Source of the DNA: a virus
IMG/VR virus record: IMGVR_UViG_3300031974_002463
Span: 1-31,126 of that record
Length of the DNA stretch: 31,126 bases
Reading direction: 5' to 3' (one strand)
Below are positions 7,981-15,344 of the stretch, piece after piece (within the stretch, counting starts at the first letter, position 1; each line of letters begins with the position of its first letter). Made by a program: the position numbers and the translations under genes. A model generated the notes under the pieces. That model did not search any database, was not told the origin of the DNA, and saw only the letters and a list, made by a program, of their open reading frames with translations.

Positions 7981-8601
7981 TTATGCGCCTGTAATTAATT
8001 GTCCGTTTTGTCTTGGATTATTTACAGGTGTTCCTACACCTTCATTTAGTTGCACAGCATTATCATATTGAATGTTCAATGATACTGTCATTGGATCATT
8101 TGTTGCATATGCCATTGAGCCGTAATCAACTTGTGTTAGATAACAACCGTATAGTTCCCATGTTTCGAGAACGCCCACATCATTTGTGCCGTTACCACCA
8201 TCTAACACTTCTATACGTTGTAAGAATTTGTAATCTTGTCCTGATGTTCCACCTGACTGATTAAAGAAATCAAATTGTTTCTGTAATTGTTCACCAACAA
8301 TTCTAGTAACGTTGCCGTTTACATCATCACGCAATGTTAGTGTAACTGCTTGCCATTGATGTTTACCTGCCAAATATACACGTGAGTTGTATACTGGAAT
8401 TTCGATTTGATCGAACTGCACGTTTGGTCTTGATGCATCAATAACTTGTTTTGTTAATTCTTGAGTATCGCCTGATACACCAAAGTTTTCAAGTGTAACT
8501 CTAAAGCGATATTGTAGTTTTGGCATTAACAAACCTTGTGCGCTTGCACTTGTATCGTTTGCTAACGGAACCGTTAAGTTTAATAGTGTTGAGATTGCCA
8601 T
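7981..8601 (-). CDS. 19: Tail tube protein (gp19-like)
   Basis: 206 aa (T4 gp19 is 163 aa). It polymerises into the inner tube of the contractile tail. Family features are YRFRVTLENFG near residue 31, VQFDQIEIPVYNSRVYLAGKHQWQAVTLTLRDD around 61-93, and VLETWELYGCYLTQVDYGSM around 143-163, the last matching the T4 region ending in GLWPTNVGELQLDW. A strong ribosome site, AAGGAG, lies about 9 bases before the ATG, and a late-type box lies further upstream, as expected for a highly expressed major structural protein. It is bracketed by hairpins on both sides, which makes it a monocistronic unit. Confidence 0.92.
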   Translation of the reverse strand: MAISTLLNLTVPLANDTSASAQGLLMPKLQYRFRVTLENFGVSGDTQELTKQVIDASRPNVQFDQIEIPVYNSRVYLAGKHQWQAVTLTLRDDVNGNVTRIVGEQLQKQFDFFNQSGGTSGQDYKFLQRIEVLDGGNGTNDVGVLETWELYGCYLTQVDYGSMAYATNDPMTVSLNIQYDNAVQLNEGVGTPVNNPRQNGQLITGA

Positions 8602-8626
8602 CTAATTGTTTCTCCTTATACACAAG

Positions 8627-8634
8627 TATTTATC
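8627..8634 (-). promoter_or_regulatory. Late-type promoter box GATAAATA for gp19
   Basis: The minus strand reads GATAAATACTT, matching T4 late promoters at all but the first base of the octamer. It lies 25 bases before the gp19 ATG, with AAGGAG in between. Confidence 0.7.
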
Positions 8635-8638
8635 ATTT

Positions 8639-8665
8639 GTAGGGGGTTTTATTTTTACCCCCTAC
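8639..8665. terminator. Hairpin between gp18 and gp19
   Basis: A perfect 9-bp stem GTAGGGGGT/ACCCCCTAC with a 9-base loop lies 10 bases after the gp18 stop. The T-run follows the stem on the plus strand, while on the minus strand an A-run precedes it. It should end gp18 transcription at least partly, and would be most efficient against plus-strand readthrough. It directly abuts the gp19 promoter. Confidence 0.7.
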
Positions 8666-8674
8666 TTTTTGATA

Positions 8675-11600
8675 TTAAAGACCTGCGATCTCTCCTGTGT
8701 TTTTGATACGTAGCGGAATGTAAATAAATTCTACTGCTTTGACTGGTTCAATAGCAATATCTACATACAACTCGTTTCTATCAATTCTTGCTGGTGTGTT
8801 GTTTGTTTCATCACACACAACTAGGAAATCGTACAATGCTCTTAGTCCTACTAACTCAACCATTAATGTTTCTACTTGCTGTTTGATTTGATCACGTGTG
8901 ATTTTATCATTTGGTTCAAATAGATATGGTTTTGCAAGTTGATTTAACTGTCCACGTAAGTAAACAACAAGTCTTGCAACATTAATTCTATCTAATGCAC
9001 TTGCATTTCTTGCACGAGTTTTTTGTCCAAATACAACTAATCCTGCTCCACTTAAGAACGTGATTGGGTTTACGTTGTTTTGATATAATGTATCTCGTTG
9101 ACCTTCGTTAAGAGCAATACTTACAAATTCACCTTCGTTATCAATATAACCTGTTGCAGTTGCGTTTGTAACTCCGCCACGTCTTGTACCTGCTGGTGCA
9201 AACCATGGATAAGCAACTTGGTCGTTAAGCGCAAATGTACGTAGTACCATATGACTCGGAGGAACAACTACATTGTTACCTGCATTGTCACTAGTAAATC
9301 CTGCTGGATAATATACGCCTAAGTACTCATCTCTGCTTACTAATCCGTTATCGTTATCTTCTACAACTGTGTTAACATTGTTTGCCCAATCATTTAATGA
9401 TGTTGCATCGCTTGTTAAACGGAATGGAGAATCTCCTACAACAAATGCTGTTAAGCCTCTGTCATAGTTAAGTGTAATCATTTCACCGATTAATTCTGGA
9501 TAACCCGGTGTAGCCATTAAGTTAAATATTCTTGATTCATCATCACGTATATCTTGGTTTTCATTTACCAATGACTGTAATTTTTGGATTACAACTTTAC
9601 GTTGTGCTTTGCGTCCAAATGTACCAGAACCGTCTTCTTGATTAGCACTTTCAGTTACCCAACGATGTGGATAATAAGTACTCATATCTTGATCGTTATA
9701 ACGTTCGTTGTCACCTGTTGTGTCTACGTAGTTACGCTCAAAACGCTTAACGTTAAATCCGCTTCTACGTAAATTCCATAGTAACATACCTTTTGGATAT
9801 AGTGCTGGATCTGGAGCATCTGGATCTAAATAATCGCTTTCTAGTAGTGCTGCAATTGTTCCTGCTGTATGTGCAGAAGCACTGCCGCCATTTGTACTCC
9901 AACGAGCATCAGCAAAAAGCACACCGTTTTCAGTAGTTTGATCTGCGCTATCTAGTAATTCCCATTTTGACAATGTAGCATTGTATCTGTAAATGTTAGG
10001 ATAATTATCAATATTTGCAGTACTGATCCAAAGATCGCCAGTTACAAGATTTTCGCCATCTGATCTATCGCCATTTACTGGTTCTGTAGCACTTACAATA
10101 GGTCCTTCAGGATCTGGTTGCGTAGTGCTTACTCCGGTCCAATATGGACTTGCTGTGCTGCTTTCACCAGATGAACCGTCATATAATAATCCAACCCACT
10201 CACTGCCGTTATGTACCATCATGTCAACTTCGTCAACAACACTGCTATACCATAATGCTCCGTCTGCTGCTAGGGCACTAGGTGCATCATCACTTGCTGT
10301 GTATGTCATTTCTTGCCATAATGTTGCATGTAATTGTAAAGGACTTGAACCACTGCCAGTACCTGGAACATAATGCATGTTTACTGTACCGGTTTTATCG
10401 GTATAATCATATGGCTCAAATCCTAATAATGTTAATGCACCTGATGTGTCTACTAAGCGTATTTCTCCGCCTTTGCTGTGGCTAATAACTAATCTATTGA
10501 TACTATCAACACTACCTGTTACATTTGTTAGTCCTGCTGCGTTGATTGCTGCCGCTGCTGTTTCTGCATCAGTTGCATCGCCTGCTGCTGTAAATGTCAC
10601 ATTGACTGCTGGATTTAATGCTTCTTGATTTACAATACTTTCTGCAATAGTAAATGAATAACTTGATGCTCCAGTTAATTGTGCAGCAACTTTAGCACTA
10701 GTTACTGTTAATGGAGATCCACTTGAGCGTCTATATATTGTGTAATCAGCAACACTAGAACTTGCTTCTGTTCTATTGTATTGTACATATACAGTTCCTG
10801 CGCCAAGATTTGCTCCACCGCCGGTTCTATCTAAGTTATAAATTGCGCTATGATTAGATGCATATAAAGGTGCATTTACACTTGACCATAATTCGCTATC
10901 TGCACTCCATTCTTTTACACTCCAGTTTGCACCAAAGTTTGGATTAGTTGTTTTGACCCAAATACTACCTGTTGGACGAGGATTGGTATCTGTTGATTTA
11001 TATCCTGGAATACTTGTATGCGCACTCATCTGTAAGTTTGGTGCATAGTATTGTCCTGCTGTTATACCTGCTGTTGCAAGTGGTGTACCTGTTCCGTCTG
11101 TCAATGTAATGCTATCTGCTGTTGATCCATTGTTAAAGAATACTAATCGTGAATTTACATTTTCTGCTCTTACGCCTGTGCCGCTTAGTGCTGTGTTGAT
11201 ATCAGTTACAGCATTGTCTAGTGTGTTGCCTGTTGTTAATGCTACAGTGTAAGGTGTACCACCTGCTCCTGGAATAGCAATAATAAAGGTATCTACACCA
11301 CCTGTAAATGTAGGTGCACCTACTGTACCAGTAACAGTTGCCCAACTGTTTTTCCAATTAGCACTACCAACTTCTACCCATGTGCCGCTTGTATTTTTGT
11401 ACCATGTACGAATAACAGTAGATACTGCGACTACTGCGTAATCTCCTACAGCACCTACGCTACCGTTTGGTGCAAAAGGACTTGATGAAGCAGTTTGTGT
11501 AGTACTTGTAATTAAAATCGGTGTCTTCTTTGTAAAACTTTGACCGCTTGTGTTACTAGTACTTAATGCACTTCCGTCCCATTCAAACACACCAAAAGAA

Positions 11601-12025
11601 GATATACCAGTGTCTAGCCAGTATGTTCCGTCATCTGGATTTTCAGTAGTAGGAGTTGAACTTGCATTTAGTGCAGCAAGATCAACATCTGCACGTACAA
11701 CATATGCTCTGTTGCTCACACCCAAGTATGAATATGCTGCTTGCAAACCGTATTCGTTTTGTTCTCCGCCGTGTATTGGGTTGTTATTTGTATCTGTATA
11801 AAATGCTGGATCTCCGAATGTTTCTACTAAATCACGCTGTGAAGTTAGTAAGTAAACTTTTCCTGCATTTGCTTTTGTTGTTCCAGGTGCAATGCCTGTT
11901 CCTGCACCATTTAATTTATTTTGTGCTGTAGCAACAAAAATAATAGGTGTTGTGCCTGGCTCAGCAGGAGTATAAAAACTCTCATCTATTACTGAGACCT
12001 GAACGCCCGGTGATGTTAATGCCAT
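8675..12025 (-). CDS. 18: Tail sheath protein (gp18-like) with very large surface insertion
   Basis: 1116 aa, against 659 for T4 gp18. The sheath core is split. Residues 1-115 (MALTSPGVQVSVIDES, LVETFGDP, NRAYVVRA) form the N-terminal part. Residues of about 735-1116 hold the conserved C-terminal part, including SALDRINVARLVVYLR, VVCDETNNTPARIDRNEL and a terminal beta strand as in T4. Between them lies an insertion of about 620 residues. It contains two related copies of a flagellar-hook-IN-like motif (about 240-325 and 435-545, each with a DA-x-x-INAA/INTAL helix and a LVI/LVF strand) and several G-x-[LI]-W plus [YEH]-[NW]-x-W aromatic modules (about 133-150, 353-380, 589-612, 663-690). A TAGGAGA ribosome site precedes the ATG. 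The insertion is presumably displayed outside the tail. Confidence 0.94.
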   Translation of the reverse strand: MALTSPGVQVSVIDESFYTPAEPGTTPIIFVATAQNKLNGAGTGIAPGTTKANAGKVYLLTSQRDLVETFGDPAFYTDTNNNPIHGGEQNEYGLQAAYSYLGVSNRAYVVRADVDLAALNASSTPTTENPDDGTYWLDTGISSFGVFEWDGSALSTSNTSGQSFTKKTPILITSTTQTASSSPFAPNGSVGAVGDYAVVAVSTVIRTWYKNTSGTWVEVGSANWKNSWATVTGTVGAPTFTGGVDTFIIAIPGAGGTPYTVALTTGNTLDNAVTDINTALSGTGVRAENVNSRLVFFNNGSTADSITLTDGTGTPLATAGITAGQYYAPNLQMSAHTSIPGYKSTDTNPRPTGSIWVKTTNPNFGANWSVKEWSADSELWSSVNAPLYASNHSAIYNLDRTGGGANLGAGTVYVQYNRTEASSSVADYTIYRRSSGSPLTVTSAKVAAQLTGASSYSFTIAESIVNQEALNPAVNVTFTAAGDATDAETAAAAINAAGLTNVTGSVDSINRLVISHSKGGEIRLVDTSGALTLLGFEPYDYTDKTGTVNMHYVPGTGSGSSPLQLHATLWQEMTYTASDDAPSALAADGALWYSSVVDEVDMMVHNGSEWVGLLYDGSSGESSTASPYWTGVSTTQPDPEGPIVSATEPVNGDRSDGENLVTGDLWISTANIDNYPNIYRYNATLSKWELLDSADQTTENGVLFADARWSTNGGSASAHTAGTIAALLESDYLDPDAPDPALYPKGMLLWNLRRSGFNVKRFERNYVDTTGDNERYNDQDMSTYYPHRWVTESANQEDGSGTFGRKAQRKVVIQKLQSLVNENQDIRDDESRIFNLMATPGYPELIGEMITLNYDRGLTAFVVGDSPFRLTSDATSLNDWANNVNTVVEDNDNGLVSRDEYLGVYYPAGFTSDNAGNNVVVPPSHMVLRTFALNDQVAYPWFAPAGTRRGGVTNATATGYIDNEGEFVSIALNEGQRDTLYQNNVNPITFLSGAGLVVFGQKTRARNASALDRINVARLVVYLRGQLNQLAKPYLFEPNDKITRDQIKQQVETLMVELVGLRALYDFLVVCDETNNTPARIDRNELYVDIAIEPVKAVEFIYIPLRIKNTGEIAGL

Positions 12026-12062
12026 TTCTGTGTTCTCCTATGGGTAAAGTGTTTATTAATAC

Positions 12063-12070
12063 TATTTACC
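12063..12070 (-). promoter_or_regulatory. Late-type promoter box GGTAAATA for gp18
   Basis: The minus strand reads GGTAAATAGTATT, with the -GTATT tail resembling the extended T4 late consensus. It lies 37 bases before the gp18 ATG, leaving a leader of about 32 bases that holds TAGGAGA. Confidence 0.55.
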
Positions 12071-12120
12071 ATACATGAAGTAAATTTAGCGGTTTATACC
12101 GGTTATATGCGTAGTTTATA

Positions 12121-12149
12121 TTGACAAAATATTAAATCTATGTTACATT
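12121..12149 (+). promoter_or_regulatory. Sigma-70 promoter for the kinase gene
   Basis: A perfect -35 box TTGACA (12121-12126), a 17-bp spacer and a -10 box TACATT (12144-12149, 4 of 6 consensus) lie just before the ATG at 12156. The predicted start of transcription falls on or beside the start codon. This points to expression by unmodified host RNA polymerase. Confidence 0.8.
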
Positions 12150-12155
12150 AAATGC

Positions 12156-12659
12156 ATGAAGAAAAAGTTATTAGTTGTAGGTCATGGTAGACATGGTAAA
12201 GATACTGTTTGTGAAATTTTAAGAGACAAGCATGGTTACAGTTTTGAATCCAGTAGTAAATTCTGTTCAAAGTTGTTTATCTATGATATGTTAAAAAACA
12301 AATATAATTATAGTAACGAAGAAGAATGTTATGCAGATAGGCATAACCATCGAGTAGAATGGTATAATGCTATTTGTGATTATAACATTCCAGATGCTGC
12401 AACGTTAGGCCGAGAAATGTTTACAGCATATGACATTTATTGTGGATTACGAAACAAACGTGAATTTTTTGCAATGCAAAATACTGGTGTTTTTGATTAT
12501 GCTATTTGGGTAGATCGTTCTGATCACTTGCCTCCCGAATCTAAAGAATCAATGAGCATAGAACAATGGATGTGTGATTATCATATTGACAACAATGGTT
12601 CTTTAGATGATTTAGAATTTTGGACTACAAATCTTATAAACTACTTAGAAACAACTTAG
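12156..12659 (+). CDS. P-loop kinase, deoxynucleoside monophosphate kinase-like
   Basis: 167 aa. The N-terminus has a beta strand followed by a kinase-type P-loop, VVGHGRHGKDT (residues 7-17), as in T4 gp1 and related nucleotide kinases. Downstream are a charged YADRHNHRVEWYNAICDYN segment, a FDYAIWVDRSDHLPPE strand with an acidic end, and a C-terminal DYHIDNNGSLDDLE typical of nucleotide kinases, where D-x-x-I-x-N-[ND]-G-x-[LP] follows the last strand. I recall the family from marine phages. The likely role is phosphorylating a deoxynucleotide for phage DNA synthesis, but the substrate cannot be read off. It is a lone plus-strand gene inside a late region, driven by its own sigma-70 promoter, and its 3' end overlaps the opposing gene by 26 bases. 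It lacks a Shine-Dalgarno site. Confidence 0.85.
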   Translation: MKKKLLVVGHGRHGKDTVCEILRDKHGYSFESSSKFCSKLFIYDMLKNKYNYSNEEECYADRHNHRVEWYNAICDYNIPDAATLGREMFTAYDIYCGLRNKREFFAMQNTGVFDYAIWVDRSDHLPPESKESMSIEQWMCDYHIDNNGSLDDLEFWTTNLINYLETT

Positions 12660-13392
12660 ACCAATCCCTGTGTGCTTTTTCTAATGGATGATTTGCTGAT
12701 TTGCCTCTATTATATTCTTTTAAATCAGTATATTCATTAAAATAAAATACATGATCTTTATGTTTATAATTTATAAATGTTTCTGTATGATTTAACCTTT
12801 GATACAATTCTTCTATATATAAATTATCCTTAGTAGCATTCATATCATCATAGGCACATGTAAATTTGTAGTTTATATTATTTGCCTCTAAATATGATTT
12901 TAAATAATCTATTTCTTTCAAGTTGTAATATAACAAACTTATGTTAGTTCCTCTTCTATATGATTCTTTTACTAAATTTAAAATTCCAATACTTGATAAA
13001 AATTGTTGTCTTTCATTATTGTATTTTTTTAAGTAGGCTGTGTTACCTTTATCAAATAATACATCGTTTAGGTATGTTTTTACAAAATCTTGTTCGTTGT
13101 TGTTATCATAATAAAAAAACTCTTTTCTTCCTATTCCAGTCCACATCACTGTAACAAATATTTGATTATTTTTATGTTTTTTTAAACTATTATGGACGGC
13201 ACTAATTACACGTCTGCAAATACTTTCATTACTTAAACCGCCAATTGCAGTCTGTATCATTTCAGCATTTGGACATAATTGAGATTTTACTAAAAAATCC
13301 CATGTTAACCTGCTATTAAATTCTTCTGTAAAATCTGCTAGTTCGTGTCCTGCTGTAAAACTACAACCGCCACTTATAAAACATTTATACAT
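12634..13392 (-). CDS. SGNH/GDSL-like hydrolase or phage-specific relative
   Basis: 252 aa. Block I is GGCSFTAGHEL (candidate nucleophile S11). Block II is AIGGLSNESICRR (G51/G52, N55), with a VTVMWTGIGR strand afterwards. A final NHPLEKAHRDW (N234, H235, H241) resembles the block V His region. This order matches SGNH-type esterases and phage relatives I recall with GCS[FW]T near the N-terminus. The canonical Asp of block V is not obvious, so activity is unproven. Its ATG shares one base with the gp13 stop (TAATG), so it should be translated together with the neck protein late in infection. Possible substrates are acetylated or acylated surface glycans, which would fit a role in lysis, tail modification or envelope penetration; that is speculation. 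Confidence 0.75.
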   Translation of the reverse strand: MYKCFISGGCSFTAGHELADFTEEFNSRLTWDFLVKSQLCPNAEMIQTAIGGLSNESICRRVISAVHNSLKKHKNNQIFVTVMWTGIGRKEFFYYDNNNEQDFVKTYLNDVLFDKGNTAYLKKYNNERQQFLSSIGILNLVKESYRRGTNISLLYYNLKEIDYLKSYLEANNINYKFTCAYDDMNATKDNLYIEELYQRLNHTETFINYKHKDHVFYFNEYTDLKEYNRGKSANHPLEKAHRDWSKLFLSSL

Positions 13393-14153
13393 TATCCAAT
13401 TAGAAAACCATAACCTACACCACCGGCAACGGCTGTATCTAGTTCTTTTTCTAGTTTTTCCATTTCTTGCTGTGCTTCTGCTTTTAATGTATCACCGTTT
13501 AATGTTGTTCCGCCGCCAGGTCCAGCAATTGTTGAGAATTTACTACGTGCTTCACCTAACATATATTTACAACCTGCTAATGTGTAATCTTTAATCCATT
13601 GATATGCTTTATAATCTTTATATAATTCAAAGTCAGGACGATAATTATAACACCAAAGTAATAATTCTTCTTCTGCTCTTGGTCGTTGTAAGATCGTTAA
13701 TTGCTTATTACTTGTATTCCAGACAAATTCCATAAAACTACCAAACATACGTCCTACTAGTTCTTGCTGTTGTGAAAAGAAATCATATGTGGCTAGACCA
13801 CCAATGCCGCTTCCTGCTAACAAATATGTGTTTGTATATGCTAGGTTAAATGGTTCAAACAAACTGCCGCCGTCTCCACTGCCACCTAATCTACTACCAA
13901 CGCTTCTTCTAAATACTTTACGCACCTCAATGATTTCATTAGGTAGAATATATTTGTTTTGATCTTCGCTAATTTTTAAAGTAACGTAACTTTCTTCTAC
14001 GCTGTTTTCACTGCGTTGTCTATATCTAGTTAAACTTTTTGATAAAGAAGTTTCGTAATGCACAGGATCAAGTTCTACATCAACCATTCCTCCGCCAAGG
14101 AATGTATTTACATAATCAAATATTTCTTGTTTTTCTGTAGTTATATCAGCCAT
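13392..14153 (-). CDS. 13: Neck protein gp13-like (head-tail connector)
   Basis: 253 aa (T4 gp13 is 309 aa). gp13 sits beneath the portal and, with gp14, forms the neck to which the tail attaches. The N-terminal GGGMVDVELDPVHYETSLSKSLTRYRQR parallels T4 [28 protein letters not shown]. The C-terminal WIKDYTLAGCKYMLGEARSKF then LNGDTLKAEAQQEMEKLEKEL and YGFLIG parallels T4 WVKDYATALAKELNGQ..., [21 protein letters not shown] and FGILVG. A GGAG ribosome site precedes the ATG. In other T4-like phages 13 and 14 are adjacent and co-directional; here gp14 is divergent and this gene is followed by an SGNH-like gene. Confidence 0.92.
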   Translation of the reverse strand: MADITTEKQEIFDYVNTFLGGGMVDVELDPVHYETSLSKSLTRYRQRSENSVEESYVTLKISEDQNKYILPNEIIEVRKVFRRSVGSRLGGSGDGGSLFEPFNLAYTNTYLLAGSGIGGLATYDFFSQQQELVGRMFGSFMEFVWNTSNKQLTILQRPRAEEELLLWCYNYRPDFELYKDYKAYQWIKDYTLAGCKYMLGEARSKFSTIAGPGGGTTLNGDTLKAEAQQEMEKLEKELDTAVAGGVGYGFLIG

Positions 14154-14169
14154 TGTTTGTCTCCATATG

Positions 14170-14184
14170 TATTTATGCTAAATA
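14170..14184. promoter_or_regulatory. Palindromic bidirectional late-type promoter
   Basis: The 15-base element TATTTATGCTAAATA is a perfect inverted repeat (TATTTA/TAAATA with a 3-base centre). On the minus strand it reads CATAAATA and points to gp13, with GGAG following. On the plus strand it reads GCTAAATA and points to gp14, whose ATG lies five bases after the box. Confidence 0.7.
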
Positions 14185-14189
14185 TACAT

Positions 14190-15344
14190 ATGCCTAGACT
14201 TAGTTTATATAGACCAACAAAATCCAATGATTACGAATTCTTAGACAAGGTTGTCTTAGAACAGTTTACAGTTGGAGGCACTGATTTTTTAATCCACAAA
14301 TATTTAGGTCCAAAAAATCCTAGCAACGATGACACTACATTAGAACAACAGCAATATGATACAGTATCTGAAACAAATATACAAGATCTTTTGTTTTTAG
14401 AAAATAGAGACAGAAAATATGATCAAGATATCTATTCAATACGTGGACATTATAATGTGCAAGATCAAGATTTTGATTTAAGTCAGTTTGGTTTATTTTT
14501 ACAAAATGATACATTGTTTATGACAATACATATCAATAGCAGTGTAAAAACTTTAGGTAGAAAAATTATGAGCGGAGATGTAATTGAACTTCCCCACATG
14601 ATAGACGAATATGCACTGAACGATTACAGTGTTGCATTAAAACGTTTTTATGTTGTTGACGAAGTTACTAGAGCAGCAGAAGGATTTTCACAGACTTGGT
14701 ATCCTCATTTGTATCGCTTACGTGCAAAACAAATTGTTGACAGCCAGGAGTATAAAGAAATTTTAGATTTACCCGCCGAAGAAGGAAGTGATCAAACACT
14801 TAGAGATGTATTGAGCACATATGAAAAAGAAATGCAAATCAATGATGCAATAATTGCTCAAGCAGAAGATAACGCTGCAAAAAGCGGATACGATACAGTC
14901 CAGTTTTTTACACTAAGTGTCGAATCTAGTGGCGAAGTAGCAATCACAAGTTCTGATGAAACAGATTTACTTGTAGACGGAACTATTGATTCTAGTCAAG
15001 TTTTTATACCACCAGATAGTGCAGGCTATCTTGGATATTTAGTAGGCGATGGATTACCACCAAATGGTGCAAGATACGGAAGTGGTGTAGGGTTTCCGTA
15101 TGATGTAAATTTAGGAGATTATTTCTTAAGAACAGATTTATCTCCCAATAGACTGTTTTATTATGATGGTAATAGTTGGCGTAAGGTTGAAGACAACGTA
15201 AGACAAACACTTACTCCATCAGATAATAGACAAACTCTAAAAGGATCGTTCATTAACAATACTACTGTAAATACAATAGCAGGTGAACAAATACAAGAAA
15301 GACAAGCACTGAGTAAAGTACTTAGAGCAAAGGCAGACAACTAA
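14190..15344 (+). CDS. 14: Neck protein gp14-like with C-terminal extension
   Basis: 384 aa from the ATG at 14190 (T4 gp14 is 256 aa). The frame is open back to 14058, but that extension runs antisense through the start of gp13 and is not credible; an ATG at 14175 would add only five residues and lies inside the promoter box. Residues of about 25-190 match T4 gp14: a DFLIHKYLG-type N-terminal region, FGLFLQNDTLFMTIHINS, MSGDVIELPHM and YPHLYRLRAKQIVDSQEYKEI. After residue 230 there is an extra region with a beta module ending LFYYDGNSWRKVEDNVRQT (about 325-345). It forms a TAATG overlap with gp15. No Shine-Dalgarno site is visible. Confidence 0.9.
   Translation: MPRLSLYRPTKSNDYEFLDKVVLEQFTVGGTDFLIHKYLGPKNPSNDDTTLEQQQYDTVSETNIQDLLFLENRDRKYDQDIYSIRGHYNVQDQDFDLSQFGLFLQNDTLFMTIHINSSVKTLGRKIMSGDVIELPHMIDEYALNDYSVALKRFYVVDEVTRAAEGFSQTWYPHLYRLRAKQIVDSQEYKEILDLPAEEGSDQTLRDVLSTYEKEMQINDAIIAQAEDNAAKSGYDTVQFFTLSVESSGEVAITSSDETDLLVDGTIDSSQVFIPPDSAGYLGYLVGDGLPPNGARYGSGVGFPYDVNLGDYFLRTDLSPNRLFYYDGNSWRKVEDNVRQTLTPSDNRQTLKGSFINNTTVNTIAGEQIQERQALSKVLRAKADN

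Noticed and set aside
12080-12120. Near-repeat CGGTTTATA / CGGTTATAT upstream of the kinase promoter
   Set aside because: The two copies are imperfect and not symmetric around a promoter element; too weak to call an operator.
14058-14189. N-terminal extension of gp14 by 44 residues
   Set aside because: It runs antisense through the start of gp13 and across the late promoter; the product has no family resemblance before the ATG at 14190.
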